Assembly: GCF_000787575.1 (NCBI RefSeq)
Contig: NW_012236519.1
Location: 578,256-642,255 of the forward strand
Direction: 5' to 3'
Length of the DNA stretch: 64,000 nt
Source of the DNA: Acytostelium subglobosum LB1
Lineage: Eukaryota; Evosea; Eumycetozoa; Acytosteliales; Acytosteliaceae
Part shown: piece after piece, positions 43,492 through 55,370 of the stretch
Position numbering within the stretch: the stretch's first letter is position 1
Layout of the letters: every line of letters starts with the position of its first letter
The notes under the pieces: model-generated
What the model saw: only the letters and a program-made list of their open reading frames with translations
What the model was told of the DNA's origin: nothing
Database searches by the model: none
Program-made: the position numbers and the translations under genes

Positions 43492-46156
43492 TTATTCCTC
43501 GTCGGAGAACTCGAGGTCCTCGACAACATCCTCTGCTGTACTGTCGTGTGGGAACTTCTTTGATCTTGTGCGCTGCTTCTTGGCAGGAGCAACCTCCTCC
43601 TCCTCATCCTCGCCATCGTCCTCGTCCATGGCGTCGCCATCCTCGTCAACAAACTCTCCATCCTGATCGTCCTCGTCGTCTTGGTCGTCCTCCAACTCCT
43701 CATCCTCATCGTTGTCAAAGTCGTAGACCTTGGTACCCTGCAGCAACACCTCCTGTTCCTTCTTGCTCTTCTTCTGCAGTGCGCTCAGGAGCACAGCCAC
43801 GGCGTTACCGTTGGCGCCTAGCTTCTGTCGCAGAGTCTGCTCAAACTCGGCCACCTTCTTGGTGTCCTTTGGTGCAAAGCTAACATTGTCGCGAGCGTTC
43901 TTGACTACTGTGGACTGTTTGTTGAGTGCGTCGATGATCTCCTTCACCTGCTTGATGATCTTTACATTCTTGGTGCCCTTGTTGAACTTCTTCAGATGCT
44001 GGAGCACGGGGATGGCCAGCTCGGGGAAGCCAATATGGCACGAGTATATGTTCATGTTATCGACCATCAGCTCGGCAAACTGGGAGCGTGAACCCTCGCG
44101 GTACGCCTTTGTGTTGAGATAGGTGTCTTGGACGGAGAGGGACGTCAGGAAGTTGATGCCCTTGTTCTTGGTGGAAGCCTTGCCCTCGGCGGCAAAGTCC
44201 TTGGTCGTCAGGAGGTCCAGCAGGTAGGGCGTTGAGTTGATGAATGTGCCGTTGGTCTGGGCCAGCTTGTTGAGCATGCGGATGCAGTTGAAGCGCAGTG
44301 GGAAGAACTTGCTGCTATTAGTCAGGCCAATAACACCAAACAACAGTTGGGTAATTGGGAACAGCAGCAACTTGAGCTGCTCCTGGTTGGGGTAGGAGCA
44401 CAGCACCTCGACCCATGCGCGCAAACTGTTCATGTACAGCCAGTTGTAGATGTTCTGGATCGACTCCTTGTTCAGCTTGTTCAGCGTGTTACGCAAATGG
44501 ATGGCCAGCTGACGGATGTAGACAAAGGCGTGGCGGTAGGAGCTGGGGAAGTCCAGGCCAAACATCTCGACCACACAGTTGACCATGAAGTTGAATATTG
44601 GCAACGAGGTGGTCGATACGAACTTGCTGTTCCTCACATAGGTCAAGTAGACACCCTTCAAACAGTTGTCGATGAATGGATAAGGAGTGTAGATGGCCAG
44701 CTTCCTAATGCACAGGAATGCCATGATTCTAACTGATTCCTCTGATGCAGACCAATGTTGGAGAAGGATCTAAGGGTCGAGGGTTAGTGTCCGCCAACGA
44801 TTGAATGAATGAATGAAAGACATACCTTGAGTGATGACTTGGCATAGGTTGGGAAGCATGAAATGTGGCAGACGATTTTCTCCATGCCCTTGAGGGCCAC
44901 CATGATCATCTCGGGGTCGGACAGCTGGTTGACCAGGTAGATGACATTCCTCACGTAGGTCTTGACGGCAATGCGCAGGTTGTTCCAGCCCTCGCATGTC
45001 TTGGGCAGACGTGGACGAGCCTTCTCATCCTCGATCTTTTGATGATCGTACTTGAGCAGCTGATCGAGATACTTGGGGATGTTCTGGAGACAGACGATCA
45101 GTGTGCGGTTGAACACTTGGCTGTGGACAATCTTGAAGGGGATGTCCTTGTCGGTTAAGCTCTCCTTCTCGATGGCCTCATTCTCTTCATCGTTGGCGTT
45201 CTTCTTTGACTTCTTCTTGGCGCCAAGTGCACCCGACATACCAGTATGAGCGGCCGACTTGAATGCCAACATCACCTTCTTGAGAGACTTCAATGTCACC
45301 TGCTTCTCGCACTCCTCAATCCAAGAGTCCAACAACTCACTAGTCAGGACTACTTGCTTATCCTTTGTCTATGTATGTTTGATTGATTGATTGATTGTTT
45401 GATTGTATCAGTGAGTGATCATGCTGGGATTGGAGTTTGATTGTACAACATACCTCGCCATCGGCATCTACATCATCATCTTCTTCATCATCTTCATCAT
45501 CATCTGACAAGTCCTCACCAAAGTTAAGGAGATTGGAGTCGTTCTCGCCCATGAATGCGAACAGCTCTGGATCCTTCATCTTGAGCTTCTGAAGATCTTC
45601 ACGATGTTGAGCCACCTGACCCTTGAGATTGGTGACTGCATCAGATTGTTGTTTCTTCTCATCAGTTGGTGCTGACTTGTTGTTGTTTGACTTTAGTTGT
45701 TGCTGTTGCTGCTTCTTATTATTCTTATTCTTTGACATCAACATCTTATCGTTCTCATCAAACAACTCTTGATCGTCCTCATCCTCGGCGGCATCCTCAT
45801 CATCATCGTCTTGATCATCACCATCGATCATATCCTCATCATCATCAAGATCACTTCCATCCATCACCAGATCATCATCCTCCATCTCACCATCATCGAT
45901 GTTTGTATTCTGTGTTATCTCTGTCTCCTCTACATGTTGTAAACAATGATAAGTTAAGTTAGTATGATTGATTGATTGAATGAATGAGTACGAACATACC
46001 ATTTTCTTCGACATCTTGGTTCTGTCTCTTGTTCTTTCTGCTGTTAAGAGTCTTTAACTTCTTTGTCTCTACTGTCTTGAACTTGTTTATCAGACGTCTT
46101 TGTTTCTTAACCTTCTGAATATCAAGCTTCTTTGATGCTTTGGCTGCTTTTCCCAT
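43492..46156 (-). CDS. noc2: nucleolar complex protein 2 (ribosome biogenesis)
   Basis: Exons 46156-46000, 45929-45454, 45368-44826 and 44769-43492 give 817 aa. The N-terminus is basic (MGKAAKASKKLDIQKVKKQR), a nucleolar-type signal, followed by long acidic stretches. The Noc2 core spans about residues 215-650, with SLKKVMLAFKSAAHTGMSG, SDPEMIMVALKGMEKIVCHI, VRIMAFLCIRKLAIYTPYPF and RFNCIRMLNKLAQTNGTFIN. The tail is acidic and ends LEFSDEE. Noc2 pairs with Noc1/Mak21 and Noc3 to build and export pre-60S particles. All introns are short with GTATGT donors; two have ACTAAC branch-like motifs. Intact. Confidence 0.93.
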
Positions 46157-46464
46157 TCTTTATTGTTGTTATTTGTTGTTGTTTTTATAATATATATAAA
46201 TAATAACCAATGATATCAAACAATACAATAACATTCATTCTCATCAAGACGAAGTGACTGAATCGTTCGTTTTTCACTATTTATTTAATTTTGTTTTTTA
46301 TTTTCTATTTACCAGACGTGAGCACAAACTGCAACCAAAATATGATCCAGAGGTGTTTGATGAGACGGTAGGATGTAGATGTCAAGAGATAATGTTGTGG
46401 AGTCGGTATGATTGATTGAACACACTCATATCAAGTGATAACAGATATAGAGATAGATAGGACA

Positions 46465-46790
46465 TGATGAATTTTGATGGTTCACCTTATGTGGATACTG
46501 AACAAGAGTTGTACAGGGCCTCATGAGATGGTGATCTGACTCAAGTCAGGCTTGAGTAGAACAAAGACCGCCAGCAAAATCGACAGCTTCGATCGATATG
46601 GCAGCTGAGAACGGACATAGTCAAGTCGTTTAAGTATCTGTACAACAAACGAAACGACGGCTGTTCAAACGATGCCATCGTCAAAGCACTCTGCAAATGG
46701 ACCTTCCTCCTTGAGCTCCAACCCTAACTGATCAGCTATCAGGAGATCACCGAACGCGAGGGGAAGGAAATGGACTTTCCATCGTAATAA
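46465..46790 (+). pseudogene. decayed ankyrin-family gene relic
   Basis: The words MNFDGSPYVDTEQELYRAS, a stop codon, DGDLTQVRLE, then in changed frames AAENGHSQVV and FKYLYNKRNDGCSNDAIVKA read as one dictyostelid ankyrin unit (AAENGH-x2-VV-x-YLYN-x-R-x-DGC). It carries at least two in-frame stops and a frame change, no intact exon and no splice pattern, so it is an old, dead copy of the family seen at 36334 and 41263. Confidence 0.55.
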
Positions 46791-47900
46791 ACAGCATCAA
46801 AGTGGCTGACATATTTACTAATACTAGTCAACTTATATGCTGTAGTTGGAGAGAGAGATATTGATTCATATATGATATTGAGACTATTGCAATGAACTTA
46901 TTGGGGTCCAAATAACAAGACAAGACATGATACCAAACACACACACATATAGACACCTGGGTAGATCCAAACACTTCAACCCAATAAGGGAACTTTCGTG
47001 TTACTTTTTCCTCCCACAAAGTTGAGAGGAAACAATAAGTGGGAACACCAAACAATACCATGGACCCCACCCTTTTGTTTACAACAATTGGAGTGTAGAG
47101 TAGAGCAGGTGTTGACAAAACCCACCCATCTCAAACCCATCGACTACCCTCAGCACAAGCCACCTGGTCATTCAAAGAGGATGGAGGACTTCTTCGAGAG
47201 ATATCTCTTCTCGGTTGGTTGGTTGATGCTCTTGGTAAATACTACATAGCTCCCTCAATTGAGGTTACCCATTATTTGTACAACATATAAACAATCATAA
47301 CAAATAAAAATAATAATAGTATATAGATATAGATATAGATATATATATATATTTAATACCAAAGTCCTTTTGAGTAATCAATCAGTAACTCACATACTTG
47401 CTACTTACTCTCTTATTGTAGCGGCTTCCTCATCCCAATCAACTTCACCATCAATCAATCAGTCAATCAAGTTCCCACTTCCACACTACCACCATTAACA
47501 ACAATAGCAACCCAGAGCACATCAGCCCAATCCACTTCTTCATCATCACACACGCACACCACATACGCTCAATCTCATCTCCATCTCAATTAATACTAGA
47601 CTCTCTCTCTAGAGAGTGTGTGGAGTAGTACTACTAGTAGAGGAGTATATTTATATATATTAATTTATATATTAACCAGTCGTATTGGGTCGCATGATCA
47701 TCAACACACACATAAACATACAACACATCAATATACTTGTTTAATGCTCAAAGACAGTTCCAAAGTTGGTTAACCAGTTAAATTTGTTCAACTACATTCA
47801 TTTATTCATTCAATTCAATTCCATTCCATTTGATTAGTTGCCTCAACTAAAGAGAGATAGACAGACATACCTTATACCAAATGTAAGTTAGGTCCTTCTT

Positions 47901-48062
47901 CTACCTTCGCGTGGATTGAAGCAACTTCTTGAAATGAGGGCAAACAAAGAATACGAATGAACTAACACCTTTCCATAAATTCCAATAACTGGAACGTTCA
48001 CCATCTACAACCTTCACAGACACATATTCCAGAGAGTACTCTTCAGCCAAAGACACATTCAT
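47901..48062 (-). other. possible 53-aa small protein
   Basis: ATG at 48062 opens MNVSLAEEYSLEYVSVKVVD followed by GERSSYWNLWKGVSSFVFFV and CPHFKKLLQSTRR. Codon use is ordinary and it faces away from the gene at 48125 with about 60 bases between them. There is no recognised domain. It may be a small gene, a first exon, or chance. Confidence 0.25.
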
Positions 48063-48124
48063 TTCTGTACATACATACATATAATATAATATATATATAT
48101 ATATATAATCAAGAAAAGAAAGAA

Positions 48125-48424
48125 ATGAATATAGATAGTGATACCAACTCATCATCATCATCGTCACCTCAACAACCGAATTATAATGAGGAGAGTGAAC
48201 AACCTACTTATGACAATGAGCAAGACTCATATGATGACGATGATGACGACGACTCTGATGATGATGATTGTGGTGCCAATCACGAACAATATCAATCAGA
48301 GAGACTGTTGATATACGCTGACAAGTTCATACGAAACGAATTGTTAACAATCATGGAGTATATCAAGAACCGTGACAAGGACCAGCCTGCCGAGGAAGTG
48401 GTCGTCCACGAGATCTACTTGTAA
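48125..48424 (+). CDS. small acidic protein of unknown function
   Basis: Single exon, 99 aa. The first 55 residues are low complexity: a Ser run, Gln/Pro/Tyr/Glu-rich sequence and a long Asp run (about residues 37-53) with Ser and Cys. The last 40 residues look folded and are probably helical (SERLLIYADKFIRNELLTIM, then EYIKNRDKDQPAEEVVVHEI). It has no signal peptide or membrane segment. A clear ATG follows a long AT-rich leader, and the frame is neat, so I think it is real, but I recognise no family. Confidence 0.55.
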   Translation: MNIDSDTNSSSSSSPQQPNYNEESEQPTYDNEQDSYDDDDDDDSDDDDCGANHEQYQSERLLIYADKFIRNELLTIMEYIKNRDKDQPAEEVVVHEIYL

Positions 48425-48794
48425 TAGGGCCATCCTTCCAATGATGTCCAACTGTCCATATAACTACCTACCTACCTATCCATTACTGTCATATATATAT
48501 TTTATACGCCTATATCCCCGAATCGGATTGAGATTGAGGATACCATGACCATGTTTGGAAGTTGATTGTTAACCGATTATACACAACTTTTCCACCATCG
48601 CCACTGGTACTTCCTACTCATTGTCGACACTTCCTTCACCTCATTCATTGTGAATAAACGATTGCGCCAACCTGTTTCTTATCTTTGTATACATCAATCA
48701 CACTTGTCCACATCCATTCTTTCATTCAATAATTTCCAGGAGTCGCCAATGTATATAGTCCATCCTGGTTGTTAATCATAATGTTTAATTAGGC
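48425..48794. other. convergent 3' region
   Basis: 370 bases between two converging genes. It contains TATATATATTTTATA near 48491 and no convincing frame or RNA gene. Confidence 0.4.
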
Positions 48795-50850
48795 TTAGTT
48801 CTCAAAGTAGATCTGTAGTAGACTGTCCTCTGTTGGTACACCAACTCGCAGCTAAATGTAGGTTGAGAGTTGATCAATTAGTATCAATCACATGACATAC
48901 TTGAATGACTGGTAGTAAGTAATACTTACAATCATTGCACCCATGAGTGATCGACAGCCTTGACCAGTGTGCACATAGAGGTAGTTGTATCCTTGTTGCC
49001 AGAGTGAGTGATCTGGTGATCCAGTCACTAATCCAACAACGGTGAGGTTGATGCCAAAGCATGTTAGGCCAATCTGACCACCATGAGTATGTCCACTGAA
49101 TACCATCAATCCATAATCAGCAGGTATGAACTTGAATGCACCGGGATCGTGCAGCAGACCAATGCGTGGCACGTTGGCAATGGGTGGATGGGCATCGCAC
49201 ACGCGTTGAATATGTTCCTGGCGAGCCTTTGAGCGATAATCAAAGCCAAGTATCTGGACCTTGCCGATCCTAGTCTCTGCCAACACGCACTGATCAACCA
49301 AAAGAGGGCATCCAATCGATTGAAGTGCCTTTGTCAATATTTCCAAACATCCTTCTTCGTAATCATGGTTCTGGAAAGGTATAGAATGTAAGTGGTCGAG
49401 TGATTGATTGAGTGAGTGAGTGGGAGTCTACTTACACCAAGACAAGCAAAGGTCTTGCCGCTCAACTTCTTTAGTGGAGCCAATGCCCTCGCCAGTGAGT
49501 TGAGTGGGAGTACCTCGGCGGTGAAGAAGTCACCTGTCAAGAATACCAAGTCAGGGTTCTAAAAGTGCGTCGTGGATGTCAGCTGATTGATCGTCGAATG
49601 AATGAATAAATGATCGTCATGTCACTTACAAGCTTAACGGTGTGCTCACAGATCTCTTCGAGTCTCTCCACTGACATGATTGGTCCAAGATGAGGGTCGG
49701 CTATCTGGATGATTGATAGTGGTTGCTTGTAGTCTACAACCTCCTGGTCTGTTGGTGAGCTGTGTCCAACACGTTGAACTCTTCGTCTGCTGAGTAGTTG
49801 GTCATCCTCGTCGTCCAATGTCTTGCGCACCATGATATCTTTGACGGACCATTTGTTGGGTTGACGCGTCAATGTTGTGTAGTAGAGACCAGTGCAGGCC
49901 ACAGTCAGGCAGATGAGCATCAGGATCATTGACATCACCGCGGGTAGCAGTGGGGCGATGAACATGAATGGAACAGACAGCAAGACGCCTGTGAAGAACA
50001 CGGACGCTGGATAGGTGATCACCCAGCGGAAGATGTGTCCGCGTAGAGTGCACTGCGAGAGTGACACGAGCTGGATAAAGACACAGATGTGCAGATAGGC
50101 GATGGGCAGGGCGAGCAGCCACGACGATGGATGGTAGTACTCGCTGGTTTCATTCTGGACCGTCTTCATGTTGTACAGTGGGCTGAGTATGCAGGCCAGG
50201 TAGACCGGCACGAAGAAGGTGAACAGCGCAAAGACGAAGCTGACCAGAATGACCACCTTCTTGGCGCGCACACCTGGGAGTGCGCCACGCTTCTTGTAGG
50301 CCATCGCAAGAGTGGGCAGGAAGACCAGGAGTGAGGGTGCGACGATGAGGAAGAAGGGATAGTTGAAGGCTGCGCCAAATGATGTGATGGCGACGATGTA
50401 TATGATCACGGGCGTGAGGATGAGCAGTGAGCCAATGACGGCCTTCTTGGTGCGCGACACTGGATAGGGCTCGGTGAGTGCTGTCTGCTTCAAAGAGTCG
50501 AGTGAGAATGCTGGGTTGACGAATGTGAACAAGTTGGCCGGTGACATTGACATTGATGGTGCCATATTATTGCTGCTGCTTGTATTTGTCAGGTCTGATG
50601 TCGAACCTCCTGCTGCTACATTATTCATTGTCGTCTCCAAAGTTGAAGTCTTTGAGTATGGGTCTCCCCAAACCTCATCATCATAGATTGACATCTTATT
50701 CTTATTATTGCTGTTACTGTTGCTGTTACTGTTGATCTTGTTACTGTTGTTTAGTCTTTGTTGTGTTGGACTTGGCCTTTGAATATCCTTGTTTGTGCCA
50801 CTACTGCTACTACTACTACTATTGATGCTACTATTATTATTGCTATACAT
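48795..50850 (-). CDS. membrane-anchored calcineurin-like metallophosphoesterase
   Basis: Exons 50850-49630, 49558-49436, 49370-48930 and 48851-48795 give 613 aa. The N-terminal 115 residues are Asn/Ser-rich. Residues about 125-335 contain several hydrophobic spans (SLLILTPVIIYIVAITSFGA, VVILVSFVFALFTFFVPVYL, VMSMILMLICLTVACTGLYY). The C-terminal catalytic domain has all five metal motifs in order: DPHLG, GDFF, GNHDYE (formed across an intron), and GHTHGG, plus the intervening LLHDPG. This layout, membrane spans before a YkuE-like phosphoesterase, suggests a membrane protein whose catalytic face points to the cytosol or lumen; the substrate is unknown. The start ATG could be the later KMSIYDDEVW Met. 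Confidence 0.88.
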
Positions 50851-51265
50851 GAACAGTCAATATTATATATTTATGTTTATGGTAGTAAGTAACTTTGTCT
50901 ATTACCTACGATCAATCATTCATTCATTCAATCACAACCAATCAATCAATCAATCAATGAAAGTGAACCCATGTGTGTTCAACACTTTAACATTAATGTG
51001 GATGTCTCGAGGGTTGGAGACAAAACACCCATCACAACCCCATCATCGTGATGGATGGTCGAGCTGGCAACGTGTTGATCGGAATGAATGAATGTGTAGT
51101 GACTGGATGTACCCAGAACCTCAAGATCGTTTGTTATATATATATATAAGTACACTACTAAAGTTTTGTTTACTAACTAACTTGGGTATTGTTGAATGGC
51201 TTGATTGAGGAGAGGTGATCACCTAGGAACTGGACGAGGAGGTATCGAACAACATCATTATACAT
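50851..51265. other. intergenic, between two minus-strand genes
   Basis: 415 bases: AT-rich leader of the phosphoesterase gene, an (ATCA)n-type run (50938-50959), TATATATATATA at 51137, and the 3' end of the SNARE gene. No frame or RNA gene seen. Confidence 0.4.
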
Positions 51266-52152
51266 CTACTTCTTCTTGAATAGTTGTGATGTGATGATGA
51301 CCAAAACGACGAATATAACTGCCAGAATTCCAATCATTATCCACTGTACTTTACTGCTAGTGTTCTCCATCAGTCGGTCTAAACGTCGCATCACACTGCC
51401 CAGAGCGTTCTGTGAGTTGGCCGCTCTGTCGCCCAGCCTGTCGAGAATGGAGCCTTGTGACTTGAGCTCGCTCGACATGGTCTTGCCCATCTCGCCTAGA
51501 ATTCCAACACGCTCACCCAGTTGCTCGAGACCGGCGTCCTGCTCGCGGATCATGTCCTCCTGGATGCGCACGTTGCCTCGCAGGAACTCGTTGTTATCCT
51601 CTTCGACGGCACGCTGGATGCCGCTGTACTTTGACTCGCGCTGCATGTTCTGCTTCTTCTCTGAGAACAGCAGCTCTGCTCTCTTGTCCTGCTCGATCTT
51701 GCCCGCGACCTCGGGCGATGTCATGTCGTTGACCACGCCGTCCACCGTCGCCTTTGAGTCTCTAATGAAGCGTTTACGTGTCTCTATCTCTGCCTGTGAC
51801 AGTCTGAAGCGATCGGGGAACTTCTCGACCACTATAATCGAGTCGTACAGGTCCTTAATATCATCGTCAATGTCTTTGAGCACTTTCTTTAGCTCCTGTT
51901 GGCACCATCTAAACTCCTCATTCCTGAAAGTATTTGTGTCATGTAGTAACTTTCTCCATCTCTCATGCAAGCTTGTTAGTCCAACTATAGATGATTGGAT
52001 CTTTCTGTTTAGTGTTTGTGTATGTTTGAGAGACAAGTTAGGAGTGTTCCGTCGATCAATGATTGATAAACCGATTAGTTCGTCGACTGATCGTTTGGGC
52101 GCCCAAACAAGTTGATAACCTACGATTGACCATAGTAGTATGGATCTTGCAT
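51266..52152 (-). CDS. Qc-SNARE of the syntaxin-6 family
   Basis: Exon 1 (52152-52124, 29 nt, MQDPYYYGQ) and exon 2 (52004-51266) join in phase to 255 aa; the tiny first exon restores the DP-start typical of syntaxin 6. Residues 10-100 are the N-terminal three-helix domain (LHERWRKLLHDTNTFRNEEF, then KEVLKDIDDDIKDLYDSI-like sequence). The SNARE motif lies at about 155-225, with the central Gln in SSELKSQGSILDRLGD. A C-terminal anchor (WIMIGILAVIFVVLVIITSQ) and a KKK tail follow. Syntaxin 6 type Qc-SNAREs act in trans-Golgi and endosomal fusion. It is intact. Confidence 0.88.
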
Positions 52153-52625
52153 CCTCTATTATTTATATATATATATATATTGTAATGTTGTAGGTGATCT
52201 GTAATATCTTTGCAGAGTTATCAATCGATTGTGATTACTACTGCTGTTATTGTAGTTGTTGACGATCTTGTTGCTTCTGATTTGAGATTATCTTGATTGC
52301 GAGTAATGATACTGTGTGTATGACTAAAGTATGTTTGATTGAACAATCAATACTTGTGTTAGCTAATGTATAGATAATATATATATATATATAATAAATA
52401 TATGAATGAATGAATGTATTTGATTGGATTTGGGTGAATGAAAGAATGAAGTGGTTTAGTTCATGCATGAACCTGGGAAGTATAAGAATCAACAACCCCC
52501 AACACATTCACTCACTTTTGATCTCCTTTCAACTTTTATTTTTCAACCAAACACGTGGACACGAGAGCAACTCCACCCGATTGATCGACTTGCAAGAGCA
52601 GGATGCTTGACCGACTATTTCTTAA
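52153..52625. other. intergenic between SNARE and SDR genes
   Basis: 473 bases with a TATATATATATATAT tract near 52164-52180, another at 52379-52391, and no convincing frame. Both flanking genes are on the minus strand, so it contains the SNARE promoter. Confidence 0.4.
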
Positions 52626-53713
52626 TTACTTGGACTTCTTGTGTGATGAACAGAACTCATAGCTATCCTCTACACCTGTCTTTAGTACTGGACGCGAGAT
52701 GATGTCAAAGCCATCACGAAGGGTCATTGGTAGACAACTTAGGAAGTAGGTAATGTTCATCGTTAGACTGTTGTCCGTGACGAATGATCGGTTCTCGCTG
52801 ATGCCCTGTTTGAATATGGCTACGCTCTCCTCTACTTTCTTCATGCCAGGTGTATATAGTTTGGGATCGGCACGTGTCAGACGTGTATCGATGAAGCCAG
52901 GACAGAGATAAGTGACTCCAATACCATATTTACGCACATCTTGTCTCAGAGCTGCGGCATAGTTGAACGAGAATCCCTTTGATCCAACATAAGATGGACA
53001 GAAGTAGGGTATGTAGTGGCTAAGACTTCCAAGGAATACAATTTGACCCTATAATCAATCAGTCAACGTTAGTCAACTATCAATCATTCAATCAATCAAT
53101 CAAACATACATTGCGACGCTCTCTCATGGACTCGAGAAGTGGGATCACTGTGTTGACCACTCCATTGATGTTGATGTCAAGTACTTTCCTGGTCATTTGG
53201 TCAAAGGTTAGATCACGTGATGTGTTGAACTCGGCCACACCGGCATTGGCAATCACCAAGTCGACAGGTGTTTTCTGGTCAATCTTCTTCATCCATGTAT
53301 CCATGGCAGTCTCATTGGTCACGTCAATTACAGCCTTCTCAACCTTGGCACCCTTTGATGTACACAGTTTGGCAGTCTCCTCCAGATTAGCTTCATTCAC
53401 ATCCATCAGTCCCAAAGTCTTTCCAGTCTCAGCATATGCCACTGCAAACTGTCTACCAATTCCACTTCCTGCGCCAGTACTGGATGATCGAGTATGAGTC
53501 AGGGAATGATCGATGATTTAATGAGTCAGTGATATGGACTTACATAATAATAGTCTTTGGTGGAGCAAATGTCTTTCCTTTGACTTGGCCAACAATGTAG
53601 AACAATGGAAGTAGGAGCAGCCAGAATACATTTCCAATGATACCAACAACCAACAGGATGCTGGCTGGTAACACTGTGGATGCAAATGCTTTCAATCTTT
53701 CTTGAATATTCAT
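52626..53713 (-). CDS. membrane-bound short-chain dehydrogenase, copy 1
   Basis: Exons 53713-53544, 53479-53110 and 53048-52626 give 320 aa. A hydrophobic N-terminus (ILLVVGIIGNVFWLLLLPLF) anchors the protein. The classical SDR core follows: the NADP-binding TGAGSGIGRQ, then NAGVAEF, the catalytic Ser in GSLS and the YVGSK tetrad motif, and CPGFIDTRLT. Similar proteins are 3-ketodihydrosphingosine reductase and 11-beta-hydroxysteroid/retinol dehydrogenase types at the ER; the substrate here is inferred only as a lipid or hydrophobic alcohol/ketone. Copy 2 next door has identical exon phases and an exon 2 of the same length (370 nt), a clear tandem duplication. Confidence 0.88.
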
Positions 53714-54219
53714 GTTGTATTTACAATTAATAGTTGATGGATGGATGGATAAATAATTAATTAATTAATAGATTGATTGAATGAATGATAATGGAATGGA
53801 AAGGTCAACTCTAAATTAATGCCAATCAATCATTCATTCTTTCATTAATATTGGAGTCATACCCTTGCTTGCGGTTCAATGCAAGTCAGTCAGTCACTCA
53901 GTGTACCTCATCTCATTCAATTCAACTCATTTCAATTACACCTCATTGAATACCTGAAGGTAATGAATGACATGAGGTACATTAATGTATTTACTTTACT
54001 TAAAATTAAACCAAATGGTGATAGGCTCAATCAAATAAATGATAAGTTCAACCGACACATAGGCCTTGTGGTCCTCTCAAGGACTCACCCCCCACTCAAG
54101 GACCCACGCCCTCGCAACAACACAGCACCCACACATTGACTTCTGACAAACTCATCAGGTGATTGGTTCGCTGAGCTCTAAGTAGCTTCACGACGGCTGG
54201 ATCTACTAATTTATTATTA
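53714..54219. other. intergenic between tandem dehydrogenase genes
   Basis: 506 bases. It holds AT-rich promoter-like sequence for copy 1 (TTAATTAATTAATAG near 53758) and the 3' side of copy 2. A frame of 86 codons at 53879-54139 is open on the plus strand but has no protein-like character. Confidence 0.4.
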
Positions 54220-55370
54220 TTATTTGTCCTTCTTGGTTGTGGATGAAGCTGAGGATGAGGATGAGGAGTTGCTGCTGTAGTCCAAGGTGTCGGGACAGCC
54301 ACTCGAGTACACGGCGTTCATGATCACATCCCAACCATCACGAAGTGTCATTGGGACACAGCTGAGTATGTAGGCAGTCAGCATTGTTGGTAGGTTATCA
54401 GTGACGAATGCTCTGTTCTCACTGATGCCTTGCTTGAATGCTTGGGCGCTGGCCTCGGCCGTCTTCATCATTGGCTTCTTCATGTTCTTGTCGGCTCTGG
54501 TCATACGTGTGTCGACAAAGCCTGGCGAGATGTAGGTCACACCAATGCCATGCTTGCGAAGCTCCTGACGCAGAGTGGCGGCGTAACAATGTGTGAAGCC
54601 CTTTGATCCAACATAGGCTGGGAAGGCATGTGTGATATATGTGCTCAATGATCCAACGATTACGATTTGACCCTGTTTCCATGAATGATTGATTTGATTG
54701 ATTGATTGAGTGAGCGAGTTAGTGAGTGATTGGAATAGTTCCATGGATGTTAATACACATACATGGCTTCTATCTCTCATGCGCTGGAGCAGTGGGAGGA
54801 CAGTGTTGAGTACACCGTTGACATTGACGTCGACGACTTGACGAGCACGTTCCTCGTAGGTTAGGGTACGGGGGAGGGTAGCCTCACCAACACCGGCATT
54901 GGCGATGACAATGTCCACTGGGGAGACCTGGTCGAACTTGGTCAACCAACGCTCCATGGCATCGGCCTCTGTCACCTGGATTGTAGTAGTCTCCACGACA
55001 GCACCCTTATCACGGCATAACTTTGCCACCTCCTCCAAACGAGCCTTATCTCTACCAGTCAATCCCAGTACCTTTCCACGGCCAGCGTACTGAAGAGCCA
55101 GTTCTCTTCCAATTCCACTTGATGCGCCAGTGCTATGATCGGGGGGCAATGATGGGTCAAGTCAGCGATGCTTAGACCAAGTGGAGGGGTGAGGAGCACT
55201 TACATCACAATAGTCTTGGCCTCTGGGAACTGCTTTGTCTTTAGCAAGCCGATGAGATGGAGCAATGGAGAGAGCATCATGAACAGGAAGTGTCCAAATA
55301 TGCCAGCTGCCTGAACAGCAATATCAGGGATAATGGTGAGGAATGAGCGTAATACTTCAACTAAAGACAT
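54220..55370 (-). CDS. membrane-bound short-chain dehydrogenase, copy 2
   Basis: Exons 55370-55204, 55132-54763 and 54672-54220 give 329 aa. The order matches copy 1: N-terminal hydrophobic anchor (FGHFLFMMLSPLLHLIGL), TGASSGIGRE, IANAGVGEA, GSLS, YVGSK and SPGFVDTRMT. It differs in a longer Ser/Lys tail (SSNSSSSSSASSTTKKDK) and in more C/G-ending codons. The intron 2 sequence (54673-54762) shares a block of about 28 identical bases with intron 2 of ndufv2. The tandem pair probably shares a substrate class; they may differ in timing or place of expression. Confidence 0.88.
54683..54743 (-). repeat. intronic block shared with ndufv2
   Basis: Partner of the block at 2398-2460. Both copies lie toward the 3' end of their introns and in the same orientation to the host gene. 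Confidence 0.75.

Larger units (their letters stand above)
46157..48124. other. 2-kb gene-poor region with an ankyrin relic
   Basis: Apart from the relic at 46465-46790, it holds a second copy of an ATTATTTGTACAACATATAA-type block (about 47272-47302), AT-rich microsatellites near 47325-47352, a TC/AG-rich inverted-repeat stretch at about 47593-47640 and, next to the gene at 48125, a 53-codon minus-strand frame. An 83-codon frame at 46998-47249 is open but unconvincing. Confidence 0.4.

Noticed and set aside
46998-47249. An 83-codon plus-strand frame in the 47-kb spacer
   Set aside because: No protein-like pattern, no splice partners and no similarity that I recognise.
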